Shown one piece after another: positions 24,784-34,101 of a stretch of DNA of 64,000 bases. How positions within the stretch are numbered: position 1 is the stretch's first letter; each line of letters begins with the position of its first letter. This DNA comes from Occallatibacter riparius. GTDB taxonomy: Bacteria > Acidobacteriota > Terriglobia > Terriglobales > Acidobacteriaceae. The position numbers were made by a program, and so were the translations under genes. The notes beneath the pieces are model-generated. The model searched no databases, was not told the origin of the DNA, and saw nothing but the letters and a program-made list of their open reading frames with translations. Where the stretch lies: positions 5,456,001-5,520,000 of the forward strand of contig NZ_CP093313.1 in NCBI RefSeq assembly GCF_025264625.1, given 5' to 3'.

Positions 24784-25914
24784 GTGGTTGAAACGGGAGC
24801 AGTTTTGAAGAAGAAGCAATGGTTTGTTGGGCTTGTCGTGCTGGTTGCACTGGCTGCGCTCGTGATTTGGGGGCGCAACCGCATTCACTTTGATTTTGCC
24901 GAGTTCCGCTCGCAGCTCGCAGGAGCCGACTGGACCAAGATCGCCATCGGGCTCGCCTGCATTTACCTGGGCTATGTGATCCGCTCGGCACGCTGGGCGC
25001 TGCTGCTGCGCCACAACCGGCGCGTGCCGGCGCTGTCGCTGGTGGGCACGCAGGTCATGGGATTCACGGCAGTAGCCCTGATCGGGCGCGTGGCTGACCT
25101 GGTGCGTCCTTATCTGGTTGCGAAAAAGACCAACCTTGACCTCAGCTCGCAGGTCGCTGTCTATATTGTGGAACGGCTCTGCGATATGGGCGCCATCGCC
25201 GTACTGTTCTCGCTCGCAATTCTGCAGTTGCCGCAAGACGCGATTGTAAAAGCCATAAACCATTGGCCACGCCTCGCAGCTATGAGCCATAACGCTCCTT
25301 GGATCGCCGCGCTACTCCTTCGCTTTGGCGGTCTTATCCTCACTGCTTTCGGCGCGCTGTTCCTCATTGCCATCAGGCTCAGCGGCGACACGCTCGCCGG
25401 AATGGCGGAGCGTGCGTTCGGCATCATGTCAAAGAACCTTGGCCACGCCGTCGGCGAGAAGATCCGCACGTTCCGGACTGGGCTGGATACGATCCGGTCC
25501 TTCTCAGATTTTGCGTTGCTGGTACTGTCCTCAGTGGGCATGTGGGCGATGATCGCGTTCGCCTATGTCGAGACAATGCATGCATTTAGGGCTAGCGAAG
25601 TGCTGGCAAACATCAGCATCTCCAAGTGCATTCTTCTCATGGTGGTGAGCGGCGGCGCCAGCCTGCTGCAACTGCCGGTGATCGGATGGTTCTCGCAGAT
25701 CGGCCTGGTGGCAGCGGCAATCACCGGGTTCTTTGCAGCCGGCCCTGAGGCTTCGACCGCCTGCGCGGCGATGCTTCTCGTGGTCACCTTCCTGGGCATC
25801 GTACCGGTTGGCCTGATCTGGGCGCAGTTCGAGAACGTGAATCTGCGCAAGATCAGCGCGGAGAGTGAGCACGCGGGAGAAGGAATCGCCGACAATGCCG
25901 GCGCCGAAGGGTGA
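24784..25914 (+). CDS. Flippase-like integral membrane protein (UPF0104/LPG synthase TM domain)
   Basis: 376 residues with about eight hydrophobic segments. It resembles the membrane half of lysyl-phosphatidylglycerol synthase (MprF, UPF0104/AglD family), which moves lipids or lipid-linked molecules across the membrane. Family phrases include VIRSARWALLLR near residue 60 and GRVADLVRPYLVAKK near 100. There is no aminoacyl-transferase domain. A GTG at 24784 is used, and a TTG at 24805 with GGGAG before it is equally possible. Substrate unknown. Confidence 0.75.
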   Translation: MVETGAVLKKKQWFVGLVVLVALAALVIWGRNRIHFDFAEFRSQLAGADWTKIAIGLACIYLGYVIRSARWALLLRHNRRVPALSLVGTQVMGFTAVALIGRVADLVRPYLVAKKTNLDLSSQVAVYIVERLCDMGAIAVLFSLAILQLPQDAIVKAINHWPRLAAMSHNAPWIAALLLRFGGLILTAFGALFLIAIRLSGDTLAGMAERAFGIMSKNLGHAVGEKIRTFRTGLDTIRSFSDFALLVLSSVGMWAMIAFAYVETMHAFRASEVLANISISKCILLMVVSGGASLLQLPVIGWFSQIGLVAAAITGFFAAGPEASTACAAMLLVVTFLGIVPVGLIWAQFENVNLRKISAESEHAGEGIADNAGAEG

Positions 25915-26274
25915 TTCTCAGGCCCGACGCACGAGCCGTCACGTCCCATCTTGCCCCGGCTTTTGTGACGGTGGACACATCAAATCCGGTCCGACTTGCG
26001 GCACAATGGCGTTCTGGTAAATATGCTTATCTGTCTTTCAGCATCGGGTCCGAAATCACCAAACCATTCACTTGTTAACCAGAAAAATAACAGCTAAATT
26101 CGCTTTTTCGACCAGAATGACTCCAAATTAAATCATAAGCCATTCAAATACATCACATTACGATATACAACTAAAGTAACCAGTTTCGCCCGTAACGCGA
26201 AGGAAAGACGAATATCAGGCGAACACCGGATCATCCCTTGATTCACCTATGTTTACAACCCAATCAACAGCCCC
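25915..26274. other. AT-rich intergenic stretch between convergent genes
   Basis: 360 bases without an ORF, lying between the 3' ends of the flippase-like and DUF502 genes, so no promoter for either is needed here. Bases 26020-26260 are strikingly AT-rich compared with the whole window, with runs such as AGAAAAATAACAGCTAAATT. No long hairpin, tRNA or repeat was recognised. Confidence 0.6.
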
Positions 26275-27015
26275 TCAGCCCTCCTGCTGTCCGCCCTTCG
26301 CCACCGCCTCCGGACTCTCCACCGCAATGCTGACCGGGATCGCCCGTCCCAGCCTGTCCACCACGGCGGCCGGCGGCGCCGAGTAGTGGATCACCTCGGG
26401 GCAGACAGCTCCGCCAGTCAGCAGCATGCTCATCGCCTGCTCCATGGTCAGGTCGGTCTCGGTGATAGACGACATGGGCACGAACTGCAGATAGGACGAC
26501 GACGGGTTGATGGCCTGCGGCACCAGCACCGCCGCGATGGGCGCGCCCGTGGTTGCGTCAGCGAGCATGTGGGTGAGAAAGCCAATGGATTTCTGGCCGG
26601 GGCTCGGAAAATCGATCAGCACCACGCGCTGGCCGGAATTCTTCTTGTTCATCAGGGTGTCGACCGCCTGGCGAACTGAGGTGTAGATCTTGTTCACCAC
26701 CGGCAGGTTCTCGAGGGCGGCCTCGAACAGCTCAAACATCTGCCGCCCCACCACCTCGGACGTGACCTTGCCGACCAGGTAGAACAGCACCACCGTGATG
26801 ATCACCGCCAGCGTGTACTGGAAGCCCTTCGACTCCGAGATGCTTCCCGGAAACACCACGGCGAGCAGGGCGACGATGGGCAGCCCCACCTTGGCCAGCA
26901 CGCCGATCACGAATGAAAACACCAGCCACGTGATGAACAACGGTCCGGCGGTGATGATTCCCGCCAGGATGTTGTGCTTGAAATCGTGCAGAGCGCGATG
27001 AGCGACAGGTTTCAA
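26275..27015 (-). CDS. DUF502 membrane protein
   Basis: 246 residues. Two N-terminal membrane segments (about 15-40 and 60-85) are followed by a soluble domain with the DUF502 core: LPVVNKIYTSVRQAVDTL and then VVLIDFPSPG, IGFLTH and VPQAINPSS. The family is widespread and of unknown function. TTG start with AAGGAG nine bases before it. It faces no partner gene. The C-terminal 35 residues are less conserved-looking and charged. Confidence 0.85.
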   Translation of the reverse strand: MKPVAHRALHDFKHNILAGIITAGPLFITWLVFSFVIGVLAKVGLPIVALLAVVFPGSISESKGFQYTLAVIITVVLFYLVGKVTSEVVGRQMFELFEAALENLPVVNKIYTSVRQAVDTLMNKKNSGQRVVLIDFPSPGQKSIGFLTHMLADATTGAPIAAVLVPQAINPSSSYLQFVPMSSITETDLTMEQAMSMLLTGGAVCPEVIHYSAPPAAVVDRLGRAIPVSIAVESPEAVAKGGQQEG

Positions 27016-27274
27016 AAAGACTTCTCCTTACAACAGCTTACCTGGGGGCTCCACGGCTGGAGGGGCCAGCATCAGCCGGGCCCCTCTCCGCCTCAGGGAC
27101 AAACACCTGTTCGAGAGGTCCAAGCTTAAAAGTCGGATGCCTGGCCGTCTAGCTACGGCTGTTTAGCGTCTTTCTATGGGCTGTCCGCCTGGATTCCGGG
27201 AGGTCTGCTGCCATGGCAAAGCGCTTGCTAAACTAGCATTCGCTGCTTATATAGTTATTGGAAAGGACAATAGG

Positions 27275-28144
27275 ATGAATAGATCCGAGGAGTTTCGGGA
27301 GGAGGTATATCTTCCCGAGGGCCATCGAGCCGACGCGTTGCGAACCGATTCAAGCGTAAATGTGACGCCGCCCCGGACGCCTAGCGATCCTGATCCGACC
27401 CTGAGGGACGCCTTTCACGATGCCCGCGAAGCCGCCGCAAGGGAGACACTTTTCCGCGAGCACGTAAGGGAGACAATGCCCCGTGAGCCGGGCCGTGACT
27501 TTGGCCAGCCGTTGGGAGAAAGCCAGGGCAGGCAGCCTTTGCAGCGCGATCAGCTCGGCCGGGTGCAGGGATCTCCTTTGCCGGGCTCACCGCTGCCGAC
27601 GGGAGCGGGGCCAAGCGCCTTCCAGGACATGCATAAGACGGTAACGCCGCCTGGCCGTTCTCTTTCTACCTCGCCGTATGCCCCGGCAGTTTCTGCGCAA
27701 TCAGCGGAGGACGCCAACGCTATGCAACGCGCCATGGGACTCCTGAAGCAAGCCGCGCCTTTTGTCGCGAAGCTGCTCCCGCTGATCGAAGGAAATATTT
27801 CGAATGCGGTCAGCAACCTCCTCGCGGCACGTCCCCAGCCGCCAGCCGCGCCGGTTGATCTGACGCCGCTCCACAACCAGCTCACCGAAATCCAGCTCCA
27901 GCACAATGACCTGCGCAGCACGGTTCAGGAGCAGACAACCGGCCTGAAGCGGGTGGAAGACCAGTTGGAACTGGTTCGGGAAGCCACGGACCGGAACACG
28001 CTTGAGCAGCAGGAATTCATCGAGGACTTGAGGGCGGTAAGCCACAAGGTGAGTCTGATCGCGGTCGGACTTTCCATCCTGCTAGTGCTGTCTGTGGTGG
28101 TGAACCTGGTTCTCTATATGTATATAAAGCGGGTACTTCCTTAA
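27275..28144 (+). CDS. Tail-anchored coiled-coil protein
   Basis: 289 residues. The first 150 are charged, Pro/Arg-rich and probably unstructured. Residues about 155-180 form an amphipathic helix (MGLLKQAAPFVAKLLPLIEG). Residues 195-255 form a coiled coil (LHNQLTEIQLQHNDLRSTV). A single hydrophobic helix near the end (about 262-282, VGLSILLVLSVVVNLVLYMY) is followed by only seven residues. This is a C-tail anchor with the bulk in the cytoplasm. I do not know the family. The frame extends upstream, but the ATG at 27275 follows GAAAGGACAATAGG. Confidence 0.6.
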   Translation: MNRSEEFREEVYLPEGHRADALRTDSSVNVTPPRTPSDPDPTLRDAFHDAREAAARETLFREHVRETMPREPGRDFGQPLGESQGRQPLQRDQLGRVQGSPLPGSPLPTGAGPSAFQDMHKTVTPPGRSLSTSPYAPAVSAQSAEDANAMQRAMGLLKQAAPFVAKLLPLIEGNISNAVSNLLAARPQPPAAPVDLTPLHNQLTEIQLQHNDLRSTVQEQTTGLKRVEDQLELVREATDRNTLEQQEFIEDLRAVSHKVSLIAVGLSILLVLSVVVNLVLYMYIKRVLP

Positions 28145-28371
28145 ATCAGGGCTGCACCATGAGCGTATGATGTTGTGAACGTTCAAGCGATATTTCCGTC
28201 GCGAGCGGTTTGTTCCGGATGGGGCCGGGCACTCCCGCACGAGAGTTGCGAAAGATACCGCCGCAGAACGGTTAGCGCTTGTCCCTTGCGAGTCAGCACG
28301 AGGCAGTCACAAAAAGCAGTGCCGCGCAATGAACGCGGTGCGCATGTTTGTTGCGACCTTCAAGGAGAGGC

Positions 28372-31300
28372 ATGCGGGACGTAAACATCGGCGACAATGG
28401 CGCCCTCCCCCCTCGAGGGGGGAACACCAAGGTGCCATCTCCTTCCGTCAGCAGAGCGCTATCTATTACTGCGCTGGCGCTGGTTGTTCTGTCTGCGTTG
28501 GGGCATCTGATTCTGGAGTCCTACAGCCTGCTGTTCCCGATCCTTCTCGATGTGGCGGCTATCGTCTTTATCGGGATCTGGGCAGTGCTGGCGTGGAGAG
28601 AGCTTTATCCCCGGGCGCAGGATCCTGCGCTCAAGGACATCTTCGAATCAGCCGGGCCGATGGTGATTGCGATCGGCCTGGACGGCTCAATCAGCCATAT
28701 GAATCCGGCTTCCGAGCGGATGCTCGGCTACTACGCCTCAGAGCTTGTCGGCACGCCCAGGACAGGCGAGATTCTGGCGGAGGGCGAAGGCCCGCGACTG
28801 ATTGGGGAGTTACAGCGGCTGAGCGGCGTTGAACCGAATCCTGAGCTTTCCGGACCGCAGCGCTTGAGCGTGCTGATGGATACGGTGCGGAACCTGCCGC
28901 CCAGCCAGGTGCCGAGCTTCGAAGCCAACTTCCGGCGCAAGGACGGCACGCTGCTGCCGGTTACCGTGCACCTGTCGGCGCTGCGCGACGAACAAGGCAC
29001 AACGAAGGGGCTGGTTGTAGTGGCGCTCGACATTGCGGCGACGCTGCGCCAGGAACAGGCAGCGCGCGAATCGCAGGAGCGCTATCGCGATCTATTCGAA
29101 AACTCGACGGAGATGATCGCCACACTGGACCCGAAGGGCAAGTTCCTCTACGCGAACCCGGCGTGGCGGCGGTGCTTCGGCCTTACGCATTCGGCGCTCA
29201 TGGCGCTTGACTCGTTCGTGGAGTTGTTCGGACCGGACAGCCGCGATGAAGTCGCAAGCCTCTTCCACCGATCGGTCGAAGGCGACGTGATCGACCGGGC
29301 GCAGTTGCGCAACCACACCGTTGACGGGCGCGTTCTCGATTTCGAACTGAGTCTGAGCCAGCGGCAGAAGGCCGGGCATCCGCTCGCCGTACGGTGCCTG
29401 CTGCGCGACGTAACGCAGCAGAAGCAGCGGGAACACCGCCTGGCGTTGCAACTTGTAGTGAGCCAGATTGTGGGAGAGAACGCGTCGCCTGAGATCGCCT
29501 CGATGCGCATCCTGGAAGCTGTCTGCGTCTCGCAGGGCTGGGATGTCGCGGTGAAATGGCAGGTGAGTTCCGACCAGAGCTGGCTGGATTTTTCTACTGC
29601 CTGGGGAACGCCGGGATCCAATGCAGAGGCGATCATTCAGAAGAGCGCGGGGCATAAGATGAAATCCGGCGAGGACTTGCCGGGACGTGCATGGAAAGAA
29701 GGCCGGCCGGTCTGGATCGTGGACCTTGCCAACAGGCGTTCCGGTGTACGCACCAACCTTGTGGTGGATCACGAGATGGTGTCCGGCTGGGCCGTTCCGG
29801 TGCGGGTGGGCAGCAAGACATTGGCGGTGCTCGAGTTCTACTCCCATCGGCGCCTGCGCGAAGATCCGGAGGCACTGGCCGCGGTGGAAACGGTCGCTTC
29901 ATCACTCGGTCAAATGCTGGCGCGTTCGCAGGAGCGCGGCCGCGCTGAGGAACTCTCGCGGCAGCAGGAGATCCTGCTGGACTCGGTGGCAGACGGCATC
30001 TGCGGCATGGACCGCTATGGGAACGTGAGCTTCGCAAATCCTGCGGCGGCGCGCTTGCTCTCGGCGCCGGCTTCGCACTTGACGGGGCAGTCGATCCACG
30101 ACCTTCTGCACGGGTCCGCACCCGAGCTCAGGAAATGCAGCGATGACTGCGCCCTGAAACGCGCGACGGAACGCCAGGTGGCCTGCGCAGGCGACGACAC
30201 GCTCTTCCGTGCGAATGGCACGTCGTTCCCCGCTGAGTACTTCTTCACGCCCATCCATGAGCAGGGGCGATATTCGGGATCGGTGCTGAGCTTCCGCGAC
30301 ATTAGCCAGCGCTACGCTCTGGACCGGCTGAAGGATGAATTTATCTCCACGGTAAGCCACGAGTTGCGGACGCCACTCACGTCCATCCGCGGGGCGCTGG
30401 GGCTGCTGTCGTCGGGGATTCTGGGGAATATCAGCGACAAAGCTGCAAACCTGCTGCGCATCGCGGTGACCAACTCCGACCGGCTGGTGCGCCTGATCAA
30501 CGACATCCTCGACCTTGAACGCATCCAGAGCGGCAAGGAGCCGATCACTTTCCGGCCCCTGCAACTCAGCGACGTGGTGCGGCAGGCCATCGACGGCATG
30601 CAGCCTGTGGCGGACGCCGCCGGCGTGCAACTACTGCACGATACCACGCAGGCTGAGATTTCCGGGGATCCTGACCGGCTGCTGCAGGTGCTGACCAATC
30701 TGCTTTCGAATGCCGTGAAGTTCTCCACAAACGGCTCGACGGTTTCAGTGATGATGCGGCCTGGCGCCGCCGGCGTTACGCTCTCCGTGATCGACCAGGG
30801 ACGTGGGATCCCGGCCGACAAGCTGGAGGCTGTCTTCGGGCGATTCCAGCAGGTGGACGCGTCGGACTCACGGCAGAAAGGCGGCAGCGGGCTAGGCCTG
30901 GCGATCTGCCGCACGATCGTTCAGCAGCACGCCGGCCGCATATGGGCGGAGCGCAACCCGGTGCGCGGCTCCACCTTCCGGGTCTTCCTGCCATATCGGC
31001 CAGAAACGCTGGCCGCTGCGCAGGTCGCCGCGCCGTTAGACCAGGGAACCGTGCTGGTAGCGGACTCAAACCGGCTGACTCGGCCAATGATTGCAGAGCA
31101 ACTCGCCCGGCACGGATATCGCGTGGTCGAGACGACGACCGTGGAGCAGACCGTCGCTGCCGCCCGGGAGGGTGTCGAGGCTATCCTGGTCGACACCTCG
31201 CTCGACGGAATCAACGGTTGGGAAATCCTGCCCTTGCTGCGGCACGGCGATCCGAAGCGGCGCACCCCTATTGTTCTGCTGAGCCTCGCGAACCAGAGCC

Positions 31301-31821
31301 GGGCAGAACTGCCGGCCGAAGCCGAAGGCGTGCTGACCAAGCCGGTAGAGGAAGATACCCTTCTGGCTGAACTTGCGCGCGTGTTGTGCGGTCCCGCCGA
31401 GAGAGTCCGCATGCTGATTGTGGAAGACGACGCGGACCTGTCGCGGGTGATTGCAGCCGTGTTTGCCCGGGAGATGATCGAAGTACGCGTTGCTTACACG
31501 CGACAAGCTGCGCTGGATGAGTGTTTCCGATACCAGCCTCACATCATGGTTCTGGATATCGGCCTGCCCGACGGCGATGGCTTCAACGTGGTGGATGCGC
31601 TGCGGCAGCGCGAGGAACTGGCACACATGCCCCTGGTGGTCTACTCCGGCCGCGATTTGGCGGCAGAGGAACGGCGGCAGCTCACTCTGGGACCCACCCA
31701 GTTTCTTACCAAAGCGAGGGTCCAGCCGCAACAACTTGAGGCTCTGGTCTTGACGTTGCTGCATAATTCGCGTCAGATGGATGCAGACTCCCCGATTGTT
31801 TCCGCCGACCGGACTTTTTAG
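28372..31821 (+). CDS. Hybrid sensor histidine kinase (2 TM, PAS-PAS-GAF-PAS-HK-REC-REC)
   Basis: 1149 residues. Two membrane helices (about 27-70), then PAS (about 95-225), PAS (about 235-360), a GAF domain (about 365-520), a third PAS (about 530-650), the kinase core with phospho-His663 in STVSHELRTPL and an ATPase domain ending GGSGLGLAICRT. Two receiver domains follow. The first (about 890-1005) has a single acidic residue in its pocket (VLVADSN) but keeps the acceptor Asp. The second (about 1010-1130) looks complete (IVEDDAD, LDIGLPDG, Lys in LTKAR). AAGGAG precedes the ATG at 28372. It likely phosphorylates the receiver and HPt genes downstream. Confidence 0.9.
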   Translation: MRDVNIGDNGALPPRGGNTKVPSPSVSRALSITALALVVLSALGHLILESYSLLFPILLDVAAIVFIGIWAVLAWRELYPRAQDPALKDIFESAGPMVIAIGLDGSISHMNPASERMLGYYASELVGTPRTGEILAEGEGPRLIGELQRLSGVEPNPELSGPQRLSVLMDTVRNLPPSQVPSFEANFRRKDGTLLPVTVHLSALRDEQGTTKGLVVVALDIAATLRQEQAARESQERYRDLFENSTEMIATLDPKGKFLYANPAWRRCFGLTHSALMALDSFVELFGPDSRDEVASLFHRSVEGDVIDRAQLRNHTVDGRVLDFELSLSQRQKAGHPLAVRCLLRDVTQQKQREHRLALQLVVSQIVGENASPEIASMRILEAVCVSQGWDVAVKWQVSSDQSWLDFSTAWGTPGSNAEAIIQKSAGHKMKSGEDLPGRAWKEGRPVWIVDLANRRSGVRTNLVVDHEMVSGWAVPVRVGSKTLAVLEFYSHRRLREDPEALAAVETVASSLGQMLARSQERGRAEELSRQQEILLDSVADGICGMDRYGNVSFANPAAARLLSAPASHLTGQSIHDLLHGSAPELRKCSDDCALKRATERQVACAGDDTLFRANGTSFPAEYFFTPIHEQGRYSGSVLSFRDISQRYALDRLKDEFISTVSHELRTPLTSIRGALGLLSSGILGNISDKAANLLRIAVTNSDRLVRLINDILDLERIQSGKEPITFRPLQLSDVVRQAIDGMQPVADAAGVQLLHDTTQAEISGDPDRLLQVLTNLLSNAVKFSTNGSTVSVMMRPGAAGVTLSVIDQGRGIPADKLEAVFGRFQQVDASDSRQKGGSGLGLAICRTIVQQHAGRIWAERNPVRGSTFRVFLPYRPETLAAAQVAAPLDQGTVLVADSNRLTRPMIAEQLARHGYRVVETTTVEQTVAAAREGVEAILVDTSLDGINGWEILPLLRHGDPKRRTPIVLLSLANQSRAELPAEAEGVLTKPVEEDTLLAELARVLCGPAERVRMLIVEDDADLSRVIAAVFAREMIEVRVAYTRQAALDECFRYQPHIMVLDIGLPDGDGFNVVDALRQREELAHMPLVVYSGRDLAAEERRQLTLGPTQFLTKARVQPQQLEALVLTLLHNSRQMDADSPIVSADRTF

Positions 31822-31925
31822 CCGGGTGGCCGTGTTGCCGATTCCCTCCTCCCGCGCGTATACCACGCCGGAGCGGAAACCCGATGCGACTGCGGAATGG
31901 CGAGCAACGGTGAGTGGGAGAGTTC

Positions 31926-32300
31926 ATGGCGCATCGCATTCTGATCATTGACGATGAAGACGATATACGCGAAGTAGCGGCACTGAGCCTGGAAACCGTT
32001 GCCGGCTGGGATGTTGCAGTTGCCAGTTCGGGCGCCCAAGGTCTGGTTCGCGCAGCCGAATACAATCCTGACGCCATCCTTCTCGATGTCATGATGCCGG
32101 GCATGGACGGCCCGTCGACCTTCCGCGAATTGCGAAAAAACCCGATCACGGCGAATATTCCGGTTCTGCTGTTGACCGCCAAGGTCCAAAGCACGGACCA
32201 GCGCCGATTCGCGGACCTGGGAGTGAACGCCGTCCTCTTCAAGCCCTTTGATCCGCTCACTCTTCCTTCGCAGATCGCAGGCGTCCTGGGCTGGAACTGA
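31926..32300 (+). CDS. Single-domain response regulator (receiver)
   Basis: 124 residues, one receiver domain and nothing else. The acidic pair is in ILIIDDEDD, the acceptor Asp in LLDVMMPGMDG (about residue 55), the Thr in LLLTAK and the Lys in LFKPFD. With no output domain it should act as a phosphate carrier or by protein contact, like CheY or Spo0F. ATG at 31926 with GGGAGAG before it, 104 bases after the kinase. Probably part of one phosphorelay with it. Confidence 0.92.
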   Translation: MAHRILIIDDEDDIREVAALSLETVAGWDVAVASSGAQGLVRAAEYNPDAILLDVMMPGMDGPSTFRELRKNPITANIPVLLLTAKVQSTDQRRFADLGVNAVLFKPFDPLTLPSQIAGVLGWN

Positions 32301-32307
32301 CGCGGAC

Positions 32308-32640
32308 ATGGGAACCGGGCCACAACCGCAGATCGCCGAAGCTCTCAAGCTGCTGTGGCTGAAGTTTCTGCCGCAGATGCAGGAACGCGTGGCCGTTCTG
32401 GAAGGAGCGAGCAGCGCGCTGCAGGCCGGGGCTCTATCCGATGGGCAGCGATCGGCCGCGGGAGCGGCGGCGCACAAACTGGCGGGAGTGCTAGGGACGT
32501 TCGGACTGACTGAGGGCACGAGCCTGGCGCGTGAAGCCGAACAGATGTTCACGGCTGATGACCTTCTCGACTCTGCTGCGGCGGTGCGCATCGCGGCGAT
32601 TACAAATCAGCTCGCAGATCTGATCCGGACCCATCGATAG
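32308..32640 (+). CDS. HPt-domain phosphotransfer protein
   Basis: 110 residues of predicted all-helical protein. The central helix has AHKLAGVLGTFGLTEG, which fits the HPt pattern around the phosphorylated His (about residue 57). The usual HxxKG reads HKLAG, so the Lys position is shifted. It starts seven bases after the receiver stop, so it is coexpressed. It should shuttle phosphate between receivers. The ATG at 32308 is preferred over the longer open frame, which overlaps the receiver gene. Confidence 0.7.
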   Translation: MGTGPQPQIAEALKLLWLKFLPQMQERVAVLEGASSALQAGALSDGQRSAAGAAAHKLAGVLGTFGLTEGTSLAREAEQMFTADDLLDSAAAVRIAAITNQLADLIRTHR

Positions 32641-32689
32641 CTCAAGTTGTAGCGCCGGTGTCCACACTGGCACCAGCTGCCCGAACCTT

Positions 32690-32695
32690 TACACT
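32690..32695 (+). promoter_or_regulatory. -10-like TACACT just before xseA
   Basis: TACACT ends eight bases before the xseA ATG at 32704. The bases between (TTGAGAGG) also contain a weak ribosome site, so this could be a very short leader. Confidence 0.35.
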
Positions 32696-32703
32696 TTGAG
32701 AGG

Positions 32704-34101
32704 ATGAACCGGCCGGCGCAGCTCGACTTCACCTTTGAGGCCCAGGTACCGGTGCGCCGCATCTGGCCGGTGCATGAACTTGTCGGGCAGATCCGCGAGT
32801 TCGTCGAACAGCGGTACACAGACGTCTGGGTCGAAGGCGAGATATCCAATTTCCGTCCCGCACCTTCGGGGCACATCTACTTCACCCTGAAGGATGCGGA
32901 CGCGCAGCTTCCCGTGGTCCTCTTCCGGCGGCAGGCGCTGTTGTTGCGGTTTCGTCCGGAAGACGGCCTGCACGTGCTCGTCCGCGGGAAGGTAAGCATC
33001 TACGATCAGCGCGGGCAGATGCAGCTTGTCGCGGAGACCATGGAGCCGGTAGGCGCCGGATCGCTGCAGCTTGCGTTTGAGCAGTTGAAGGAGCGGCTGA
33101 AGACCGAGGGCCTCTTCGACTCGGCGCGCAAGCGTCCACTGCCGCCATTTCCGCGCACCGTGGGCATCGTCACATCCCCAACGGGCGCCGTAATTCGGGA
33201 CTTCCTCAATATCGTGAGTCGCCGTCATTCAGGCCTCAATGTGCTGCTGTGTGCAGCGTCTGTGCAGGGCGAATCGGCAAGCGCGGAAATTGTGAGCGCC
33301 ATTGAGTGCCTGAACTCATCCGCGATGGTGGATGTCATCGTCGTTGCGCGCGGCGGAGGATCGCTCGAAGATCTCGCCGCGTTCAACAGCGAGCGTGTGG
33401 CGCGGGCTATCGCGGCATCGAAACTGCCCGTAGTATCTGCTGTTGGTCACGAGACCGACTTCACCATTGCGGATTTTGTTGCCGACCTGCGCGCACCTAC
33501 GCCCTCGGCTGCCGCTGAACTCATCACAGAGGCGCAGCATCGTATTGCCGAGCACATGGCAGGACTGAACTCGCGTCTCGATCGCGCAGCGCGATTCCAG
33601 CTCCTCCAAGCCCGGCAAAGGCTCACGCGCGTGCCCGCAGCGCGCACAGAGTCGCGCATCATGACTACGCTCCACAGGCTTGAGCAACGCCTCGATGACA
33701 CCAACCTGCGCATGCAAGCCAACGTGAACTGGCAAATCCGCGAACGCCAGCGCCATGTTGCCGAGCTCAGCGCGAGCGTGCTTCGGCACGATCCGCGCCA
33801 GCAACTGGCGCATGCGCGGCAGCACTTCACCGCAGGCGCCACGCGCATGGAAAATGCAATGCGCCGCACACTTCACGAGCAGCACGCGCGCTTGAACTCG
33901 CTTCACGCCCGGCTGCGGTCGCTCTCGCCGCTCGCTGTTCTCGAACGTGGCTACGCGCTTGTGCTTGACCGCAAGGGCGCGCTGATTCGTTCGATGAAGC
34001 AGGTGCAGCCGGGCAATATATTCACCACGCGCCTGAGCGACGGCGCATTCACCAGCCGCGTGGAAGACGCGGCACCTAGACAGGAAACCGAGAAGGCATG
34101 A
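32704..34101 (+). CDS. xseA: Exodeoxyribonuclease VII large subunit
   Basis: 465 residues. An N-terminal OB fold (about 15-110) with VWVEGEISNF and GHIYFTLKD, then the catalytic region with GIVTSPTGAVIRD, VARGGGSLEDLAAFN and SAVGHETDFTIADFVADLRAPTPSAAAE, all hallmarks of XseA. A helical part and C-terminal domain follow, ending ERGYALVLDRKGALI. The enzyme degrades single-stranded DNA together with the small subunit XseB, which is not encoded next to it. The stop overlaps glmM (ATGA), so the two are translationally coupled. Confidence 0.97.
   Translation: MNRPAQLDFTFEAQVPVRRIWPVHELVGQIREFVEQRYTDVWVEGEISNFRPAPSGHIYFTLKDADAQLPVVLFRRQALLLRFRPEDGLHVLVRGKVSIYDQRGQMQLVAETMEPVGAGSLQLAFEQLKERLKTEGLFDSARKRPLPPFPRTVGIVTSPTGAVIRDFLNIVSRRHSGLNVLLCAASVQGESASAEIVSAIECLNSSAMVDVIVVARGGGSLEDLAAFNSERVARAIAASKLPVVSAVGHETDFTIADFVADLRAPTPSAAAELITEAQHRIAEHMAGLNSRLDRAARFQLLQARQRLTRVPAARTESRIMTTLHRLEQRLDDTNLRMQANVNWQIRERQRHVAELSASVLRHDPRQQLAHARQHFTAGATRMENAMRRTLHEQHARLNSLHARLRSLSPLAVLERGYALVLDRKGALIRSMKQVQPGNIFTTRLSDGAFTSRVEDAAPRQETEKA

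Noticed and set aside
27060..27086. Hairpin GAGGGGCC/GGCCCCTC upstream of the DUF502 gene
   Set aside because: An eight-base stem in GC-rich DNA between divergent genes is expected by chance, with no T-run and no gene end before it.
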